This document shows, in pieces, positions 33,949-45,699 of a stretch of 64,000 nt of DNA. This DNA comes from Achatina immaculata (taxonomy: Eukaryota; Mollusca; Gastropoda; Stylommatophora; Achatinidae), in NCBI GenBank assembly GCA_009760885.1, contig CM019704.1, positions 10,376,303-10,440,302 of the forward strand. The letters run 5' to 3'. Every line of letters begins with the position of its first letter. Positions within the stretch are counted from its first letter, which is position 1. The translations under genes were made by a program, and so were the position numbers. Below the pieces are notes generated by a model, which saw only the letters and a program-made list of their open reading frames with translations, searched no databases and was not told where the DNA came from.

Positions 33949-34765
33949 TGGCGGGTACAACCTTAACAACTTAAGATATGCAGACGACACAGTCCTGATT
34001 GCTAAAAGTGAAGGGGAGCTACAGGCTCTTCTGGACGTCGTGGTTCGTGAAAGTAAAAATAAAGGTCTCAGCCTGAATAAAAAGAAGACTGAAGTGATAG
34101 TCATCTCAAAGAAAAGAATACTACCAAAATGTAGCATTACCATCGATAGCACAGAACTGAAATAAGTTGATAGATTTAAGTACTTAGGAACGATTGTAAC
34201 AGCTGCTGGGAAATGTCACAACGAAATAAAAAGCAGACTTGCTCAGGTCAAGTTAGCATTCCAGAAAATGAGAAACATCTTGTGGAACAAATCCATATCA
34301 ATGGAAACAAGATTCCGAGTACTTAAATGTTACATCGAGCCAATTTTGTTTTATGGAAAGCATGGTCTATGAATAAGAGAGTACAGCGAGAAATGGAGGC
34401 CATAGAAATGTGGTTCATAAGAAGGATGTTGAAAGTACCATGGACAGCTTAGAAAACCAACGAAGAAGTCTTAAGAGAGGCTGGAGTTAAAAGGCAAATT
34501 ACAACAAAGATCAGAGGCAGACAAGCGAGATTTGTAGGACATTTTCTGAGAAGAGGAAAACTGGAACACGTTGTGGCAACTGGAAAAATTGAGGGAAGAA
34601 GAGACAGAGGAAGACAGAGAGAGAAGTTACTGGATGGGCTGTCAGTGTGGCTAGGAAGAAAGTCACCGGCGGATCTCATAATCAAGTCTAAAGACAGTGA
34701 ATTGTGGAGAGAAGTGATCGCCTACGCCACTCAGCACTTGGTTGATTGATTGATTGATTGATTGA
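33949..34765 (+). mobile_element. LINE family C, copy 1
   Basis: A 5'-truncated RTE-like LINE. It begins at the RT active site (LRYADDTVLIAKSEGELQAL) and continues through ITTKIRGRQARFVGHFLRRG and KIEGRRDRGRQREK to the C-terminus. It ends in a (TTGA)n tail (34739-34765). The flanking 11-mers TAGAAGGTAAT (33938-33948) and TAGAAGATAAT (34766-34776) differ at one base and are the probable target duplication. In-frame stops at about 34163 and 34450 and a deletion near 34355 inactivate it. Confidence 0.9.
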
Positions 34766-34828
34766 TAGAAGATAATAAAAAGTGTTCAGTGACTACTCAC
34801 ACATTTTTAACGACAGTGAGTTCCTTTT

Positions 34829-35257
34829 CTTTCCCATCGCAACATATGCCTGTGAGACCTGGACACTTAACAAACAACTGAGAAACTCATAAATACCATT
34901 GAATGTAAATGCTACAGAAGAGTTCTTCAACTATGGACACACACACAAAAATAGAACAAATATATCCAAATACAAGAACTTAATATTGAAGAAGGCTGGC
35001 TAGAAAATAAGATTAAAGAGAGAAAACTTAAATATTTTGGACACATTAAATGTCATGATAATTTAGAGAAGACAGTCTTGGAAGGGTACATAATGGGAAA
35101 GAGAAAGAGAGGAAGACCAAGGCGAAGATGGCTGTAAGACATCGTTGATGATCTGCAAATGGATGCATCAGCAGCAGGTCATCTTGCTTACAACCGAGAG
35201 GCCTACAGGAGAGCTGTTAGGGAGGCAAAGTTCCGCAAGGGACATGCAAATGACTGA
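34829..35257 (+). mobile_element. LINE family A, 5'-truncated
   Basis: The C-terminal part of family A: ATYACETWTLNK-type block, then KLKYFGHI, GKRKRGRPRRRW and the tail GACATGCAAATGACTGA. The perfect 10-bp direct repeat AGTTCCTTTT (34819-34828 and 35258-35267) flanks it. One stop and several shifts relative to the 39982 copy show it is dead. Confidence 0.9.
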
Positions 35258-35267
35258 AGTTCCTTTT

Positions 35268-35940
35268 ATCAATTGTCAAGTACTGTTAGGCCAGACTTGC
35301 CAGAAACAAACATGAGAATACGAGGCATGGACAGTAAGAAGGGAATAATCTAAAGTGCTCTGCATTTATTATAACTGTGTGTGGGGGGGGGGGCATATTT
35401 TCTTTGCTTGTAAGTGTGTGGAATACAAGAAGGAATATCCAGTCCACAGAACAGACAAGAAGAAACACTGCTAAGTTATAGATGTGGACTCTCATGAGGC
35501 TGTTATCCAGACAACTTGCAGACTTCTGGGAGCTATGACTAGAGGGGCGCACCATCTTTATAGCGGCAGTGCTTTCAAGGGCCGAAACGGGAGGAAGGGA
35601 GGGGGGTACTTCTCTGACGATATGCGGAGTTGTGCTCCCGACAACGGAGAGTTTCCTGTTTACTGGCAGCCAGCAAGCTGCTTCACTGTTTAATCATTTT
35701 TCTGGCATTTTACATTTGACAATTCCATTCAGGAGGTTCATACTTGAAATCCCTTCCATCTTTATATACAAGCTGATACTATGATTTTGTCTTAGTTTGA
35801 TTTGTGTTAGAAACTTGAGTTTAATTTGCCATTTTATCACACAACTTCTTTGTTCCAGACATTCTACAAATCTGCTGCGCATACAACAAATTAACATCGA
35901 AAAAAAGTAAAAAAAATCCATCTTTCACTCTTATCCGTGC
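35268..35940. other. Unassigned spacer
   Basis: Contains a G run at about 35382-35392 and a GC-rich patch at 35540-35650. No recognisable gene. Confidence 0.3.
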
Positions 35941-36071
35941 ACAATCAATCAATCAAGTGCCGTGCCGCGTGGTGTAGGCGATCATTTCTCTCCACACTTC
36001 ACCGTCTTTGGACTTGATTATGAGATCTGCCGGTGACTTTCTTCCTAGCCACACTGACAGCCCATCCAGTT

Positions 36072-36075
<4 letters not shown>

Positions 36076-36128
<53 letters not shown>
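36076..36128. repeat. (CT)n microsatellite inside LINE C
   Basis: An uninterrupted CT run replaces the short AGAGAG of the other LINE C copy (about 34615). On the minus strand it reads as an Arg-Glu repeat within the retroelement frame. Confidence 0.95.
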
Positions 36129-36130
<2 letters not shown>

Positions 36131-37128
36131 GGGGTGTGTGTGTCTTCCTCTGTCTCTTCTTCCTTCAATTTTTTCAGTTGCCATAATGTGTTCCAATTTT
36201 CCTCTTCTCAGAAAATGTCCTACAAATCTCGCTTGTCTGCCTCTAATCTTTGTTGTATTTTGCTTTTTAACTCCAGCTTCTCTTAAGACTTCTTCGTTGG
36301 TTTTCTTGACTGTCCATGGTACCTTCAACATCCTTCTTATAAACAACATCTCCGTGGCCTCCATTTTTCGCTGTACTCTCTTATTCATAGACCATGCTTC
36401 ACACCCATAAAACAAAACTGATTCGATGTAACATTTAAGTACTCGGAATCTTGTTTCCATTGGTACGGATCTGTTGCACAAGATGTTTCTCATTTTCTGG
36501 AATGCTGACTTGGCTTGAGCAAGTCTGCTTTTTATTTCATTGTGACATTTCCCATCAGTTGTTATAATTGTTCCTAAGTACTTGAACCTATCAACTTATT
36601 TCAGTTCTGTGCCATCGATGGTAATGCTATATTTTGGTGGTATTCTTTTCTTTGAGATGACCATCACATCCGTGTTCTTTTCATTCAGGCTGAGACCTTT
36701 ACTTTTACTTTCACGAACCACGGCGTCCAGAAGAGCCTGTAGCTTCCCTTCACTTTTAGCAATCAGAATTGTGTCGTCTGCATATCTTAAGTTGTTAAGG
36801 TTGTACCCATCAATTGATATTCCTGGCAATCTCTCAATATTTCTCATTATGTTTTCGCTGTACAAGGAGAAGAGGTCAGGGGATAGAACACATCATTGTC
36901 TCACTCCCAATTGTATGTCTTGGAATGCTCCTATTTAGTTCTTAACCTTCATTGCTGCTGATTGCTGCCAGTGTATGTTTTTGATGAGTTTCAAATCTTT
37001 CCCATCTATATTGATGTCTTCCAACATTCTTATAATTTCTTTGTGTCTCACTTCATCGAATGCTTTACAGCAGTCAATGAGCTATAAGTATAGGTCCGTC
37101 TTTACTTCTATTGATCTTTCCATCAATG

Positions 37129-37132
<4 letters not shown>

Positions 37133-37187
<55 letters not shown>
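37133..37187. repeat. (CT)n(AT)n compound microsatellite inside LINE C
   Basis: A run of about 18 bp of CT followed by about 38 bp of AT, within the RT-coding part of copy 2. Confidence 0.93.
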
Positions 37188-37188
<1 letters not shown>

Positions 37189-37330
37189 GAAGCCACACTG
37201 TTCTTCTGGTTTTATTTTGCCCATGACTTTTCTCATGACAATACGAAGTAGGATTTTGGTAACACGGCTCATAAGACTAATGGTTCGACGGTCTTCACAT
37301 TTGAACTGCACCCTGTATCCACGCACGCGA

Positions 37331-39330
37331 TACAGAAATTAACTACCTCTTTATTTCAAGAAAGTACTTCTCATAGTCTCTCATTAATTGGCGAAGAATA
37401 TCTGACCAAGATTCTGTTCTACCTCCAGATGCAGCTTCTGGCAAGAGGCAGGAGTCTGCTCAAGTGAATGGGGGCCATAAAAGAAAAGCGAACGCGATCC
37501 CAAAAAAAATACGCCAACACGACGTCGGATGTGTTGGGTCGAAAGACGCCTATTTGCGACACAACACAGCCAACGCTTTTGTGAGGAGGAAAGAAGAAGG
37601 TAATGATGATGATTAGTGGTTCACAAGTCGTATTTTTGAAATAGCTAGATGAAACGGCGCTTCCTCTTGCTTGGCTCCCGCCGGCAGTGCACACCTTGCA
37701 TGTCCGCTAGAACCAGCGCGACGTATCATCTTTTCACATGTTTTCGTTATTTAAATCTTACCACAGCGCCCCCCTCTCTCTCCCTTTGTCGTATTTTATG
37801 ATAATATATTCAAGTGGATTTTCTGTTCGTTCAGTCTGAGTGATTTGATCCCCCCCCCCCCCCCTTAAAATTCCTGCACTGACTTTTATCTACGAGCAAA
37901 TTGCAACGTAAGGCATTCGGTGTATTGGTAAAATATGGACAGCGAACCAAAAGTTGCAACCACAAACAAGAGTGGCTTTGTTTTTTTTTCTTATTTTAGT
38001 TAGATAAAGCTTGAGTAGTTTAAAGTAAACATATTTTCATTTGACAAAAGTGTCGGGCATGGAGTGGGTTACATTCTTCCATGAAGTTCTAGAGAACCAA
38101 AAAAAAAGCAGGTCTTACGCCGAGGCCAGGCTTGTTTCATGTCTGAACTAGCAACACAGACTGGGATAAAATGTTGGCAGCACTGATTCTGTCAGGACTG
38201 ATAGCTGAGCTTTGAGAATTAGTTGAGAACTTAAGGGAGAGATGATGGAAATTCATAACAGGACTGATCATGTGCCACAGGAGAAAGAAGATCAGGGCTA
38301 CGTTTAGAAATACAGAGGCTCGCCTACATGTGACAGTATTCCATCTAAGGGTTATAATCCATTATAAATTTAGTATTTTTGACCGTTTGATTATAGCCCC
38401 TTTGTGTTAATGACGTAGAGGGTCAGGAAAAGGTCAGTTAGAGACCTTGAAAAAATCATGGGGAATCATGAACTTTATCCTGACATGTTTTATGAAAGTT
38501 AAATTTGGAAATCTCCGGTTAGCTTTTCACTGAAGGTCATTTTTGGACGTTGACATCCCGAGATTCTGATGACTTTTATTGAACTTTCTCTGGACATTGT
38601 TTTTATAGCTAGGTAAATTTAGGTTGTTTTTGAGACACTCCAAGGTCTGTAAACAGGCGAGTTCATGAAGTTTATGGTACAAAAGTTCAGGGCATGAGTC
38701 AAGTTTGGTGAACTCGCACGAAGTTAGAAATCTTGTGCTACAGTGAAAGTCACAACAATTACTTTTTGGGTGAATGTGAATTTCACGGAGAGATAGTTAT
38801 GGAAGAATGACAGAGAAGATGCCCGTTATATACAAGAACTCAGAGCTGAGTTAGATGAGGGTTATTATGAAGAAAGTTAGAGAGTCACGTAGAAGTTGTG
38901 TTTGAGTTTTTTCTAGAAGTCACTGTTGAGTAGAAGTTTTCCAGTTATGCCTTAGATTCATTGCTGTAGTAGTCCTGTAGGGCAACGTTTTGTTAGCAAA
39001 AATGTAATCAGTGTAGTAATATTGTTATTGACTAGACTGAAAGTGCTATAGTGTTTTCACCTTTTTGAGAATGTGTGGTATTGTGGATGTTTTTTTTTTT
39101 TTGAGTAATTGTAAGTTGTGTCTTCATTTGTAACTACTCTGATGCTGGTTATTATTTCATTCCCCATGGCATTGCTCTCAAGCCCGAGAAGTACAGTGTA
39201 CTTTCTGTGCTCACCCTGCCAGGTTGGCAGCTCTTTGTTTTGCTTCATCCACAGAGTTCATCCAACATTCTATTCATTCAATAAATGTTGACTTTCTGTT
39301 GTAACTTGAATTCTTGCTTCCTTCATGTGA
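37331..39330. other. Unassigned spacer
   Basis: No confident gene. A locally GC-rich segment (37420-37760) has a 91-residue minus-strand frame (37419-37694) that I cannot assign; it may be an old repeat. A C run is at about 37850-37863. Confidence 0.3.
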
Positions 39331-39334
39331 GTTT

Positions 39335-39705
39335 AGCCGTGTGTGTGTGGAAAGTATTGTGACACTGTGTGAGTCTAGTCGTGTGTGTGGAAAGTATTGT
39401 GACACTCTGTGTGAGTCTAGTCGTGTGTGTGGAAAGTATTGTGACACTCTGTGTGAGTCTAGTCGTGTGTGTGGAAAGTATTGTGACACTCTGTGTGAGT
39501 CTAGTCGTGTGTGGAAAGTATTGTGACACTCTGTGTGAGTCTAGTCGTGTGTGTGGAAAGTATTGTGACACTCTGTGTGAGTCTAGTCGTGTGTGGAAAG
39601 TATTGTGACACTCTGTGTGAGTCTAGTCGTGTGTGTGGAAAGTATTGTGACACTCTGTGTGAGTCTAGTCGTGTGTGTGGAAAGTATTGTGACACTCTGT
39701 GGTTA
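39335..39705. repeat. 42-bp minisatellite, about 9 copies
   Basis: The unit is GTGTGAGTCTAGTCGTGTGT plus GTGGAAAGTATTGTGACACTCT (42 bp); some units have lost one GT and are 40 bp. Because 42 is a multiple of three, all frames show a 14-residue period, producing overlapping artefactual frames on both strands. Confidence 0.95.
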
Positions 39706-39981
39706 CTGTAAAGTTGGTGAACCTGGTTTTGTTGTTGAGTCACGTAGTGTATAATAATGTGACAATCTGCCGCTTGGTTTAACAACAAGTACCAAGCTTA
39801 CGGCAACAACAACATGTAATGATTCAGTACAGTAGTTTTCAAATCTTTAATAGCAACAGATCACTCTATAAAAGTGTCATCTTTCCACACTCGTATTCTC
39901 CTAGTAGCTGCGCTCTAGAGAGAGAGACAGTGATACTAAATGCAGCTGATGATAATATATTCCACCAGCTAATTGAAGAGA

Positions 39982-40899
39982 TTATATGCATATTGTCGCT
40001 TTACTTATTTAACTTATATACTGAAAATATAATGAGGAATGTTAGAGAAGATGTAGACAAAGAATATTACGATGCCATAACAATTAGAGGTTATGAAATA
40101 CCAGATATTAGATATGCTGATGACACAGTATTATTGTCCACAACACAAAAAGGAATGGAAAAACTAATTATGTCAGTCCGTAAGAACAGCGAAGAGCAAA
40201 ACCTCTATCTTAATGCGAAGAAAACTAAATTGATGACAACTGACAAAACAAACAAGGCAGCTGAAATATGTATCAATGAGGACAAACTGGAAGAAGTGAA
40301 GAGTTTTGAGTATCTTGGATCACTACTAACTAATAATGGAGATACAATGAGGGAAATTAAAAGGTCGACATCTGTCGTTCTTCAGAAAGTAAAACAACTA
40401 AAGAAGCTGTGGAGAGGAACAGACAGAACTACAAAAATAAGATTTTTAAGGGCATGCATCTTTCCCACCGCAACATATGCCTGTGAGACCTGGACACTTA
40501 ATAAAACATCTGAGAAACACATAAATGCCTTTGAATGTAAATGCTACAGAAGAGTTCTTAAAATATCATGGACACAAAAAAAGAACAAATATATCTATAC
40601 TACAAGAGCTTAATATCGAAGAAGACTGGCTAGTAAAGAGGATTAAAGAGAGAAAACTTAAATATTTTGGACACATTAAACGTCATGATAATCCAGAGAA
40701 AACCGCCTTGGAAGGATACATAATGGGAAAAAGAAAGAGGGGAAGACCAAGGCGAAGATGGGTGCAAGACATCGTTGGTGATATGCAAATGGGTGCTTCA
40801 TCATCAGCAGGCCGTCTTGCTCACAACCGAGAGGCCTACGAGAGAGTGCTGTTAGGGAGACAAAGTTCCGCAAGGAATATGCAAATGAATGAATGAATG
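39982..40899 (+). mobile_element. LINE family A, longest copy (918 bp)
   Basis: A perfect 11-bp target duplication, AATTGAAGAGA (39971-39981 and 40900-40910), flanks it. It starts inside the RT just before the ILSPYLFNLYTE-type motif and ends in (ATGA)n. Apart from one frameshift at about 40,590 the sequence is open, making this the best reference for the family. Confidence 0.93.
39991..40896 (+). pseudogene. RTE-like reverse transcriptase C-terminal half, one frameshift
   Basis: The first frame carries LFNLYTENIMRNV, the catalytic IRYADDTVLLSTTQKGMEKL, VKSFEYLGSLLTNNGDTMRE and TATYACETWTLNKTSEKHIN, and ends at 40613. The second frame (from about 40,570) carries ERKLKYFGHIKRHDNPEKTA and GKRKRGRPRRRWVQDI to the stop at 40896. 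They overlap by a single frame change near 40,580-40,595 within an A-rich stretch. Residues before 39982 are target DNA. The endonuclease and the N-terminal RT are absent. Confidence 0.88.
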
Positions 40900-40910
40900 A
40901 ATTGAAGAGA

Positions 40911-41744
40911 AACAAATACTAGTTTATACAACCTTCTGACTGTAAACAGTACATCAGTAACCGCCAAACTGGGGGATGGTTCTGGGTAGTCAATGACCCA
41001 GAGAGAATAATAAAAGAGAGATGGAAAAAATGTGTGCCCCTCATATCTGTTGACATTCTCTACAACCCTCCAGTCGTAAAGATCTGGTCATTTACCAGTT
41101 AGTGAGGATTCATTAGCGACATGGGCGAGACGACTTCTGTATCTATAGATATATATCAGAATTGCCTGGGTGATGCAGTAAACACGTTCAGTTAATCGGT
41201 AAGTCGAAGATCTGGGCCTTACAACAGAAATATTCTTTGTTGTTACTGTAATTGATTATGCCAATCAGATATGATTACAAGCAGTCATGACAAGACCTGC
41301 ACCGCTATACTTGCTTCAAAAACTGTCTACCAAGATACCAGTGGAAGCACAGACAATACGAAATACCGAAGCATAGATCGGCGCGACAATTGATAATGAT
41401 ATCCGTACAGCCCCACACAAAAGTAACACATAACTAATTTGAGATAACGCGAATGTGCGTGTTTGTGTGAGGGAGGCAGTAACGAAGCACAACCAATGAA
41501 GCAAACACACGCTGACAGCACAGACCAGTTCACCAGATTGTGGCTGTCACAGAGCTGTATTATTGCGAAGTGTCAAACACTGTTATTTGCTGCCGGCTGA
41601 GACCTTCGTTTGCTCTGACCCGTCCTCTCGCTCTGTGTGGCATTTTGGGACAGATTCGTAACTGAATGTCATTATTATCTTGTGCCATATACAGGGAAAC
41701 GTTGGCGACACTTGACCCCAAATGTTATTTTTCCCTTACTTTCA
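40911..41744. other. Unassigned spacer
   Basis: No recognised feature. Confidence 0.3.
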
Positions 41745-43612
41745 TACATGAAAGACGAGCAGCCAAATTAGACGTGTTAAATGTAAAGACAGATCTTGGA
41801 AAAGAAAGATCTGGCGAAAGCAACATACAAAGAAATAGATAAAGTAAAAAGTTCAGCTGGAAGGGATAAAAGAGAATGCATAGACAATATGGCGAAAGAG
41901 GCAGAGAAAGCAGCAAAACTTTATATAACATACAGGTATCATTATATCTAAAGAAAGACCAATCCTTAGCAAAACTGGAACCCTATTAACATCAAGTAAA
42001 GACCAAAAGCAAAGATGGGCTGAACACTTCCAAGAAATACTTAATCGACCACATCCAAAAGAACTGATAAACCTTGAAACCAACTTACCAACCCCATAAC
42101 TAAATGTCAACCTAGATGAAATTACATTGCATGAAATTGAAACAGCAGTGAATTTAATGGCAACAACAAAGCTGTAGGTGAAGATGAAATAACAGCCGAA
42201 ATGTTAAAAGCTATCAATAGTGACAACATGAGACAACTACAGAGAATGTTAATAAGATTTAGAAAGAAGAAAAAGTCCCTTCTAAATGGAAAAAAGAAAT
42301 CATTATTAAAATAAAAAAGGCAACCTTAGTGACTGTAACAATTGGAGAGGAGTAACCTTAATATTAGTTGTGTCAAAAGTATTTTGCAAGGTCATTTTGA
42401 ATAGACTTAAAGATATAGTGGATACTACAATGAGAGAACAAGCAGGATTTCGAAAAGGGAGAAGCTGTCTCGACCAGATCTTTACTCTAAGAATAATACT
42501 TGAAGAACATATTGAAAAGCAGAAACCATTAACTCCTGAACTTCATAGACTTTAAAGGCATTTGATAGCATACACGGAGATTCAATGTGGAGAATTTTAA
42601 GTCTATATGGAATACCATCTAAAATGGTCAACATCATTAAGGACCTCTACAATGGATATGTTTGTGCAGTCAAAACAGAAGAAGGGATGAGCGAATGGTT
42701 CCAGATTGAAACAGGTGTGAAACAAGGATGTATACTATCTCCTTTACTTTTCTGGAATTGCAATAGACTTCATAATGAAAAAAATGCTGCACAGGTAACA
42801 CAGGTATTGATTGGATACATGGGACCCAACTAGAAGATCTTGATTTTGATGATGACATAACTCTTATCAGAAACAGTGTGAATTTCATGCAAGAAAAAAC
42901 AGAAAGCCTGTCTTCACTGGCTAGCAAAATAGGTCTTGAAATTAACAAGGACAAAACAAAAATAATGAAAATTTCCATTAATCAACATGGAAAAATACAC
43001 GTAGAAGGGACAGCTGTTGAAGAAGTCAATAAATTTGCATACCTTGGCAGCTGCATAGACCAGGATGGTGACACTAGAAAGGAAGTTAGAATTAGAATTG
43101 CAAAAGCCGCATCGATCTTCAAGAATCTTGAGAACATATGGAATTCAAAAGTTATAAGCACAAAAACCAAGTTAAGATTATCCAATTCAAATGTAATATC
43201 CACCCTCATTTATGCATGCGAATGCTGGAAAACAACTAAAAAAATAGACAGTAAACTCTTTTGAAAACAAATGCCTAAGGAAAATACTCGGCATCAAGTG
43301 CAACGAATTCAAGAACAATGCAGAGATAAGCGAACAACAACCAGTCTCATGGGTGATCAGAAAAAGGAGATGGGCATATGTTGGTCACTTGATGAGAAGA
43401 AACGATCAGAGAATCCCAAAACAAGCTATCAAGTGGAACACAACAGGCCAAAGAAAAAGAGGCAGACCGCGTGAAACTCTAAAGCCGAATTAATAGGCAT
43501 AAAATTCCTTGATGAGGTTGAAAAGCTGACTGAAAACAGGAAAAAACTGACGAACTACCTTGCAAGCCCTACGTGACGTTTAACGGGACGGGAAGGATGT
43601 AAGATGTAAGAA
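41745..43612 (+). mobile_element. LINE family B, longest copy (about 1.87 kb)
   Basis: It begins upstream of the RT. Blocks in order: KDQKQRWAEHFQEILNRP (about 42000), NAEMLKAI-type (42200), MREQAGFRKGRSCLDQIFTL (42430), SMWRILSLYGIPSKMV (42590) and GVKQGCILSPLLF (42715). A deletion then joins this to RLHNEKNAAQ and DLDFDDDITLIRNS (the FADD site mutated to FDDD, about 42845), then FAYLGSCIDQDGDTRKEV (43040) and the RKRGRPRETL tail. Several frameshifts and stops are present. The 3' end is GTTTAACGGGACGGGAAGG with GATGTAA repeats. Clade RTE-like by its C-terminal region. Confidence 0.9.
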
Positions 43613-43624
43613 GAAGACTTTCAC

Positions 43625-43740
43625 GTCACACTTGGTCAAGCTAGATCACGTCCAGCTCTTGATGTTGTCATCGTGTTCATCTCGCTGTCGTCTTCTTGCT
43701 CTTTATTCTCTTTCCTCAAGTATAGTTTTCCTTATTGTAT
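43625..43740 (-). mobile_element. LINE family F, short 3' fragment
   Basis: Matches the F copy at 9330-9540: CTCTTGATGTTGTC, TCTTCTTGCTCT and CTCAAGTATAGT occur in the same order and orientation. About 115 bp only. Confidence 0.55.
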
Positions 43741-44129
43741 TATGTCTTTTGATGTGGGAAATATATTTTTACTGTTTTCACTAATTCTCTTATCAATTTG
43801 AACTGATTCAGTACTTTTTTGTCTTTCTGTCACTGAAATACTAAACTAAGTTCCTTCAGCCATTTTGCAGCGGATTTGTTTTGCGGCTAGTTCAGAGGTC
43901 ATTCGCAATCACGTGCTCCATTCTCAGTCATGTGATGCTGTATGTCCGGACAACTTAATCTAGATCGTGACACCAAAGAGCAGAGAACATTCATATGACC
44001 AGCACAAAAACATGTCCGGGTCAAGCTGTAGAAAGACTTGACAAATATTCGTCAGAATATGAAGGTACAGCAGAATTAGGAAAACAAAACTTATTTAAAT
44101 AAAGCTCAAGAGCGCCTCCGTGTTTAATT

Positions 44130-44149
44130 CTCCTCAATCTCTCTCTTTC

Positions 44150-44180
<31 letters not shown>

Positions 44181-44204
44181 CTTTCTCTCTCTCTCTCTCT
44201 CATA
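44130..44204. repeat. (CT)n microsatellite with TTTCT interruptions
   Basis: Lies directly on the 5' side of LINE H, which is also followed by (CT)n. Confidence 0.9.
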
Positions 44205-44749
44205 CACCAGAAATCAAGTCCTACAATGCAATGGCTTCCAATACTTTCAATAAACTGTCTACTATCTGGAAGTCAAATACGCTCAGTAAAACCAGGAAAC
44301 TTAAAATGTTCAGCTCCTGTGTGATCCCAGTGTTAACATACGGTTGTGAGAGTTGGAAATCAACCAGTCTACTCAATCAAAGACTTGATGCATTTGTGAA
44401 CACATGTCTCCGTAGACTATTGAACATCAGATGGTCCGACTTTAAATCGAACGAGTCAATAAGACAGGAATCGAACCAAGTCTAAGTATCAAGATACATC
44501 AAGAGACGTCGATGGGCCTATCTCGGCCACGTTCTCAGAATGGACGAATCCAGACTCCCTCGCCAAGCCTTCACATGGTCAGCGAAGGGCAAAAGAAAGC
44601 AAGGCAGGCCAAGGGAGACTACGTAGAACCATCACTAGAGAGAGTACAACTTTGGTGTTCAAGTCCATCCAGGACAGCGGGCGGTGGAGAGTTGTCAGAC
44701 ATGGAAAGATATGATTTCCGACCTATCAGCCAATGTTGGCCCTAAAGGA

Positions 44750-44781
<32 letters not shown>

Positions 44782-44824
44782 GCCCAATTCTTAACCCTTT
44801 TGAAATAAAGATCAATCAATCAAT

Positions 44825-44829
<5 letters not shown>
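44205..44829 (+). mobile_element. LINE family H, 5'-truncated
   Basis: The C-terminal end of an RTE-like LINE. The first frame has KMFSSCVIPVLTYGCESWKS and LDAFVNTCLRRLLNIRWSDF. A broken continuation encodes RWAYLGHVLRMDESRLPRQA and GKRKQGRP. The 3' UTR contains a (CT)n tract (44757-44781) and GCCCAATTCTTAACCCTTTT, ending in (ATCA)n. (CT)n tracts on both sides suggest insertion into a CT microsatellite. Confidence 0.85.

Positions 44830-44858
<29 letters not shown>
44830..44858. repeat. (CT)n microsatellite
   Basis: Flanks LINE H on its 3' side, after the (ATCA)n tail. Confidence 0.9.
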
Positions 44859-44860
<2 letters not shown>

Positions 44861-45039
44861 GCGACCCCAACATTGACGCCTCGTTCCTCACGCATCTTTA
44901 CTTTTGAAGGTGCTCGGTGGATCTGAACTTGAAGCACAGATACATCAGTTTTATGGCAACTGTCCTTGTGTCCAGTAACATCTGCATGTAGTTGGGGGTG
45001 TCAAGTCATTAGTGCCTACACATTTCTAAGCTACTACAA

Positions 45040-45222
45040 CATCTAAGGCATGGATGCCAGCACCTATCTTCGCTGCCTTTACTTTACTACGGAAACCTCA
45101 GATACCCATTTTTTTAAATGCTGGGATAACCCTAAAAAAAATTCCGCTCTGATGAGAAATCGAACTAAGGACTTTCTGATCGACAGAAGAGTGGCTAACC
45201 CCTATAGCACCGCGGCACTATA
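45040..45222 (-). mobile_element. tRNA-derived SINE, second type
   Basis: The minus strand begins GCCGCGGTGCTATAGGGGTT, which resembles a tRNA 5' end with A box, followed by CTTAGTTCGATTTCTC (B box). The body keeps AAATGGGTATCTGAGG and AAAGGCAGCGAAGAT, in the same order as the SINE at 24362-24612. The tRNA heads differ, so the two share a body but have different promoters. Confidence 0.75.
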
Positions 45223-45699
45223 GTTGGGATATTTGGGAGGTGAGACTTGGGTTGATGGCCAGAGCAATACCAAGCAGCGGGCGCATCTGAAAGTGTGCCA
45301 TAAATCTCACGTTAAATTATACAGAAGTGGAAATCTTTCACACGTAGCACAGGTGTCCCATTGTAAGAACAATGTTTTCTGTTTACTTACGGTGACTTCT
45401 CAAAAAAAGAAAAAAATCCTTCGTGTTACAGTTAGTTCTAGCATCATGAATAGGTGAGACAGGGTCATGACCAGTATTAGTAGACTTGTCCCGACAATAG
45501 AGCCACATATTTGCTCCCGACTAATGCAGTTCATAATCCTGTTAAAATAATTTCTGGCTGCGTATCTACAATATCAAACACTGCCATCAATAGACAATTC
45601 ACCTGCACACTAGTGTGTCCCCGCTGCCTTACCTGTGCAGGTGTAACTATCTAGGAAAACTAGAGGCATACATATCAATAGCTCTCATGGGAGGTCACC

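Larger units (their letters stand above)
35945..37330 (-). mobile_element. LINE family C, copy 2, with internal microsatellite expansions
   Basis: A longer minus-strand copy. From its 5' side it encodes MGKIKPEEQCGF near 37,200, then decayed RT, then LRYADDTILIAKSEGKLQAL (frame 36596-36865) and the C-terminal domain (35999-36493, TKIRGRQARFVGHFLRRGKL). The 3' tail is (CAATCA)-type on the plus strand at about 35942-35955. Two microsatellites interrupt the coding sequence: (CT)n at 36076-36128, where copy 1 has only a short AGAGAGAG, and (CT)n(AT)n at 37133-37187. Confidence 0.88.

Noticed and set aside
37419..37694. 91-residue minus-strand frame as a gene
   Set aside because: No recognised domain, no conserved splice context and located in a mixed repeat-like block.
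39314..39788. 14-residue repeat frames on both strands
   Set aside because: 42 bp is divisible by three, so all frames stay open; the array is non-coding.
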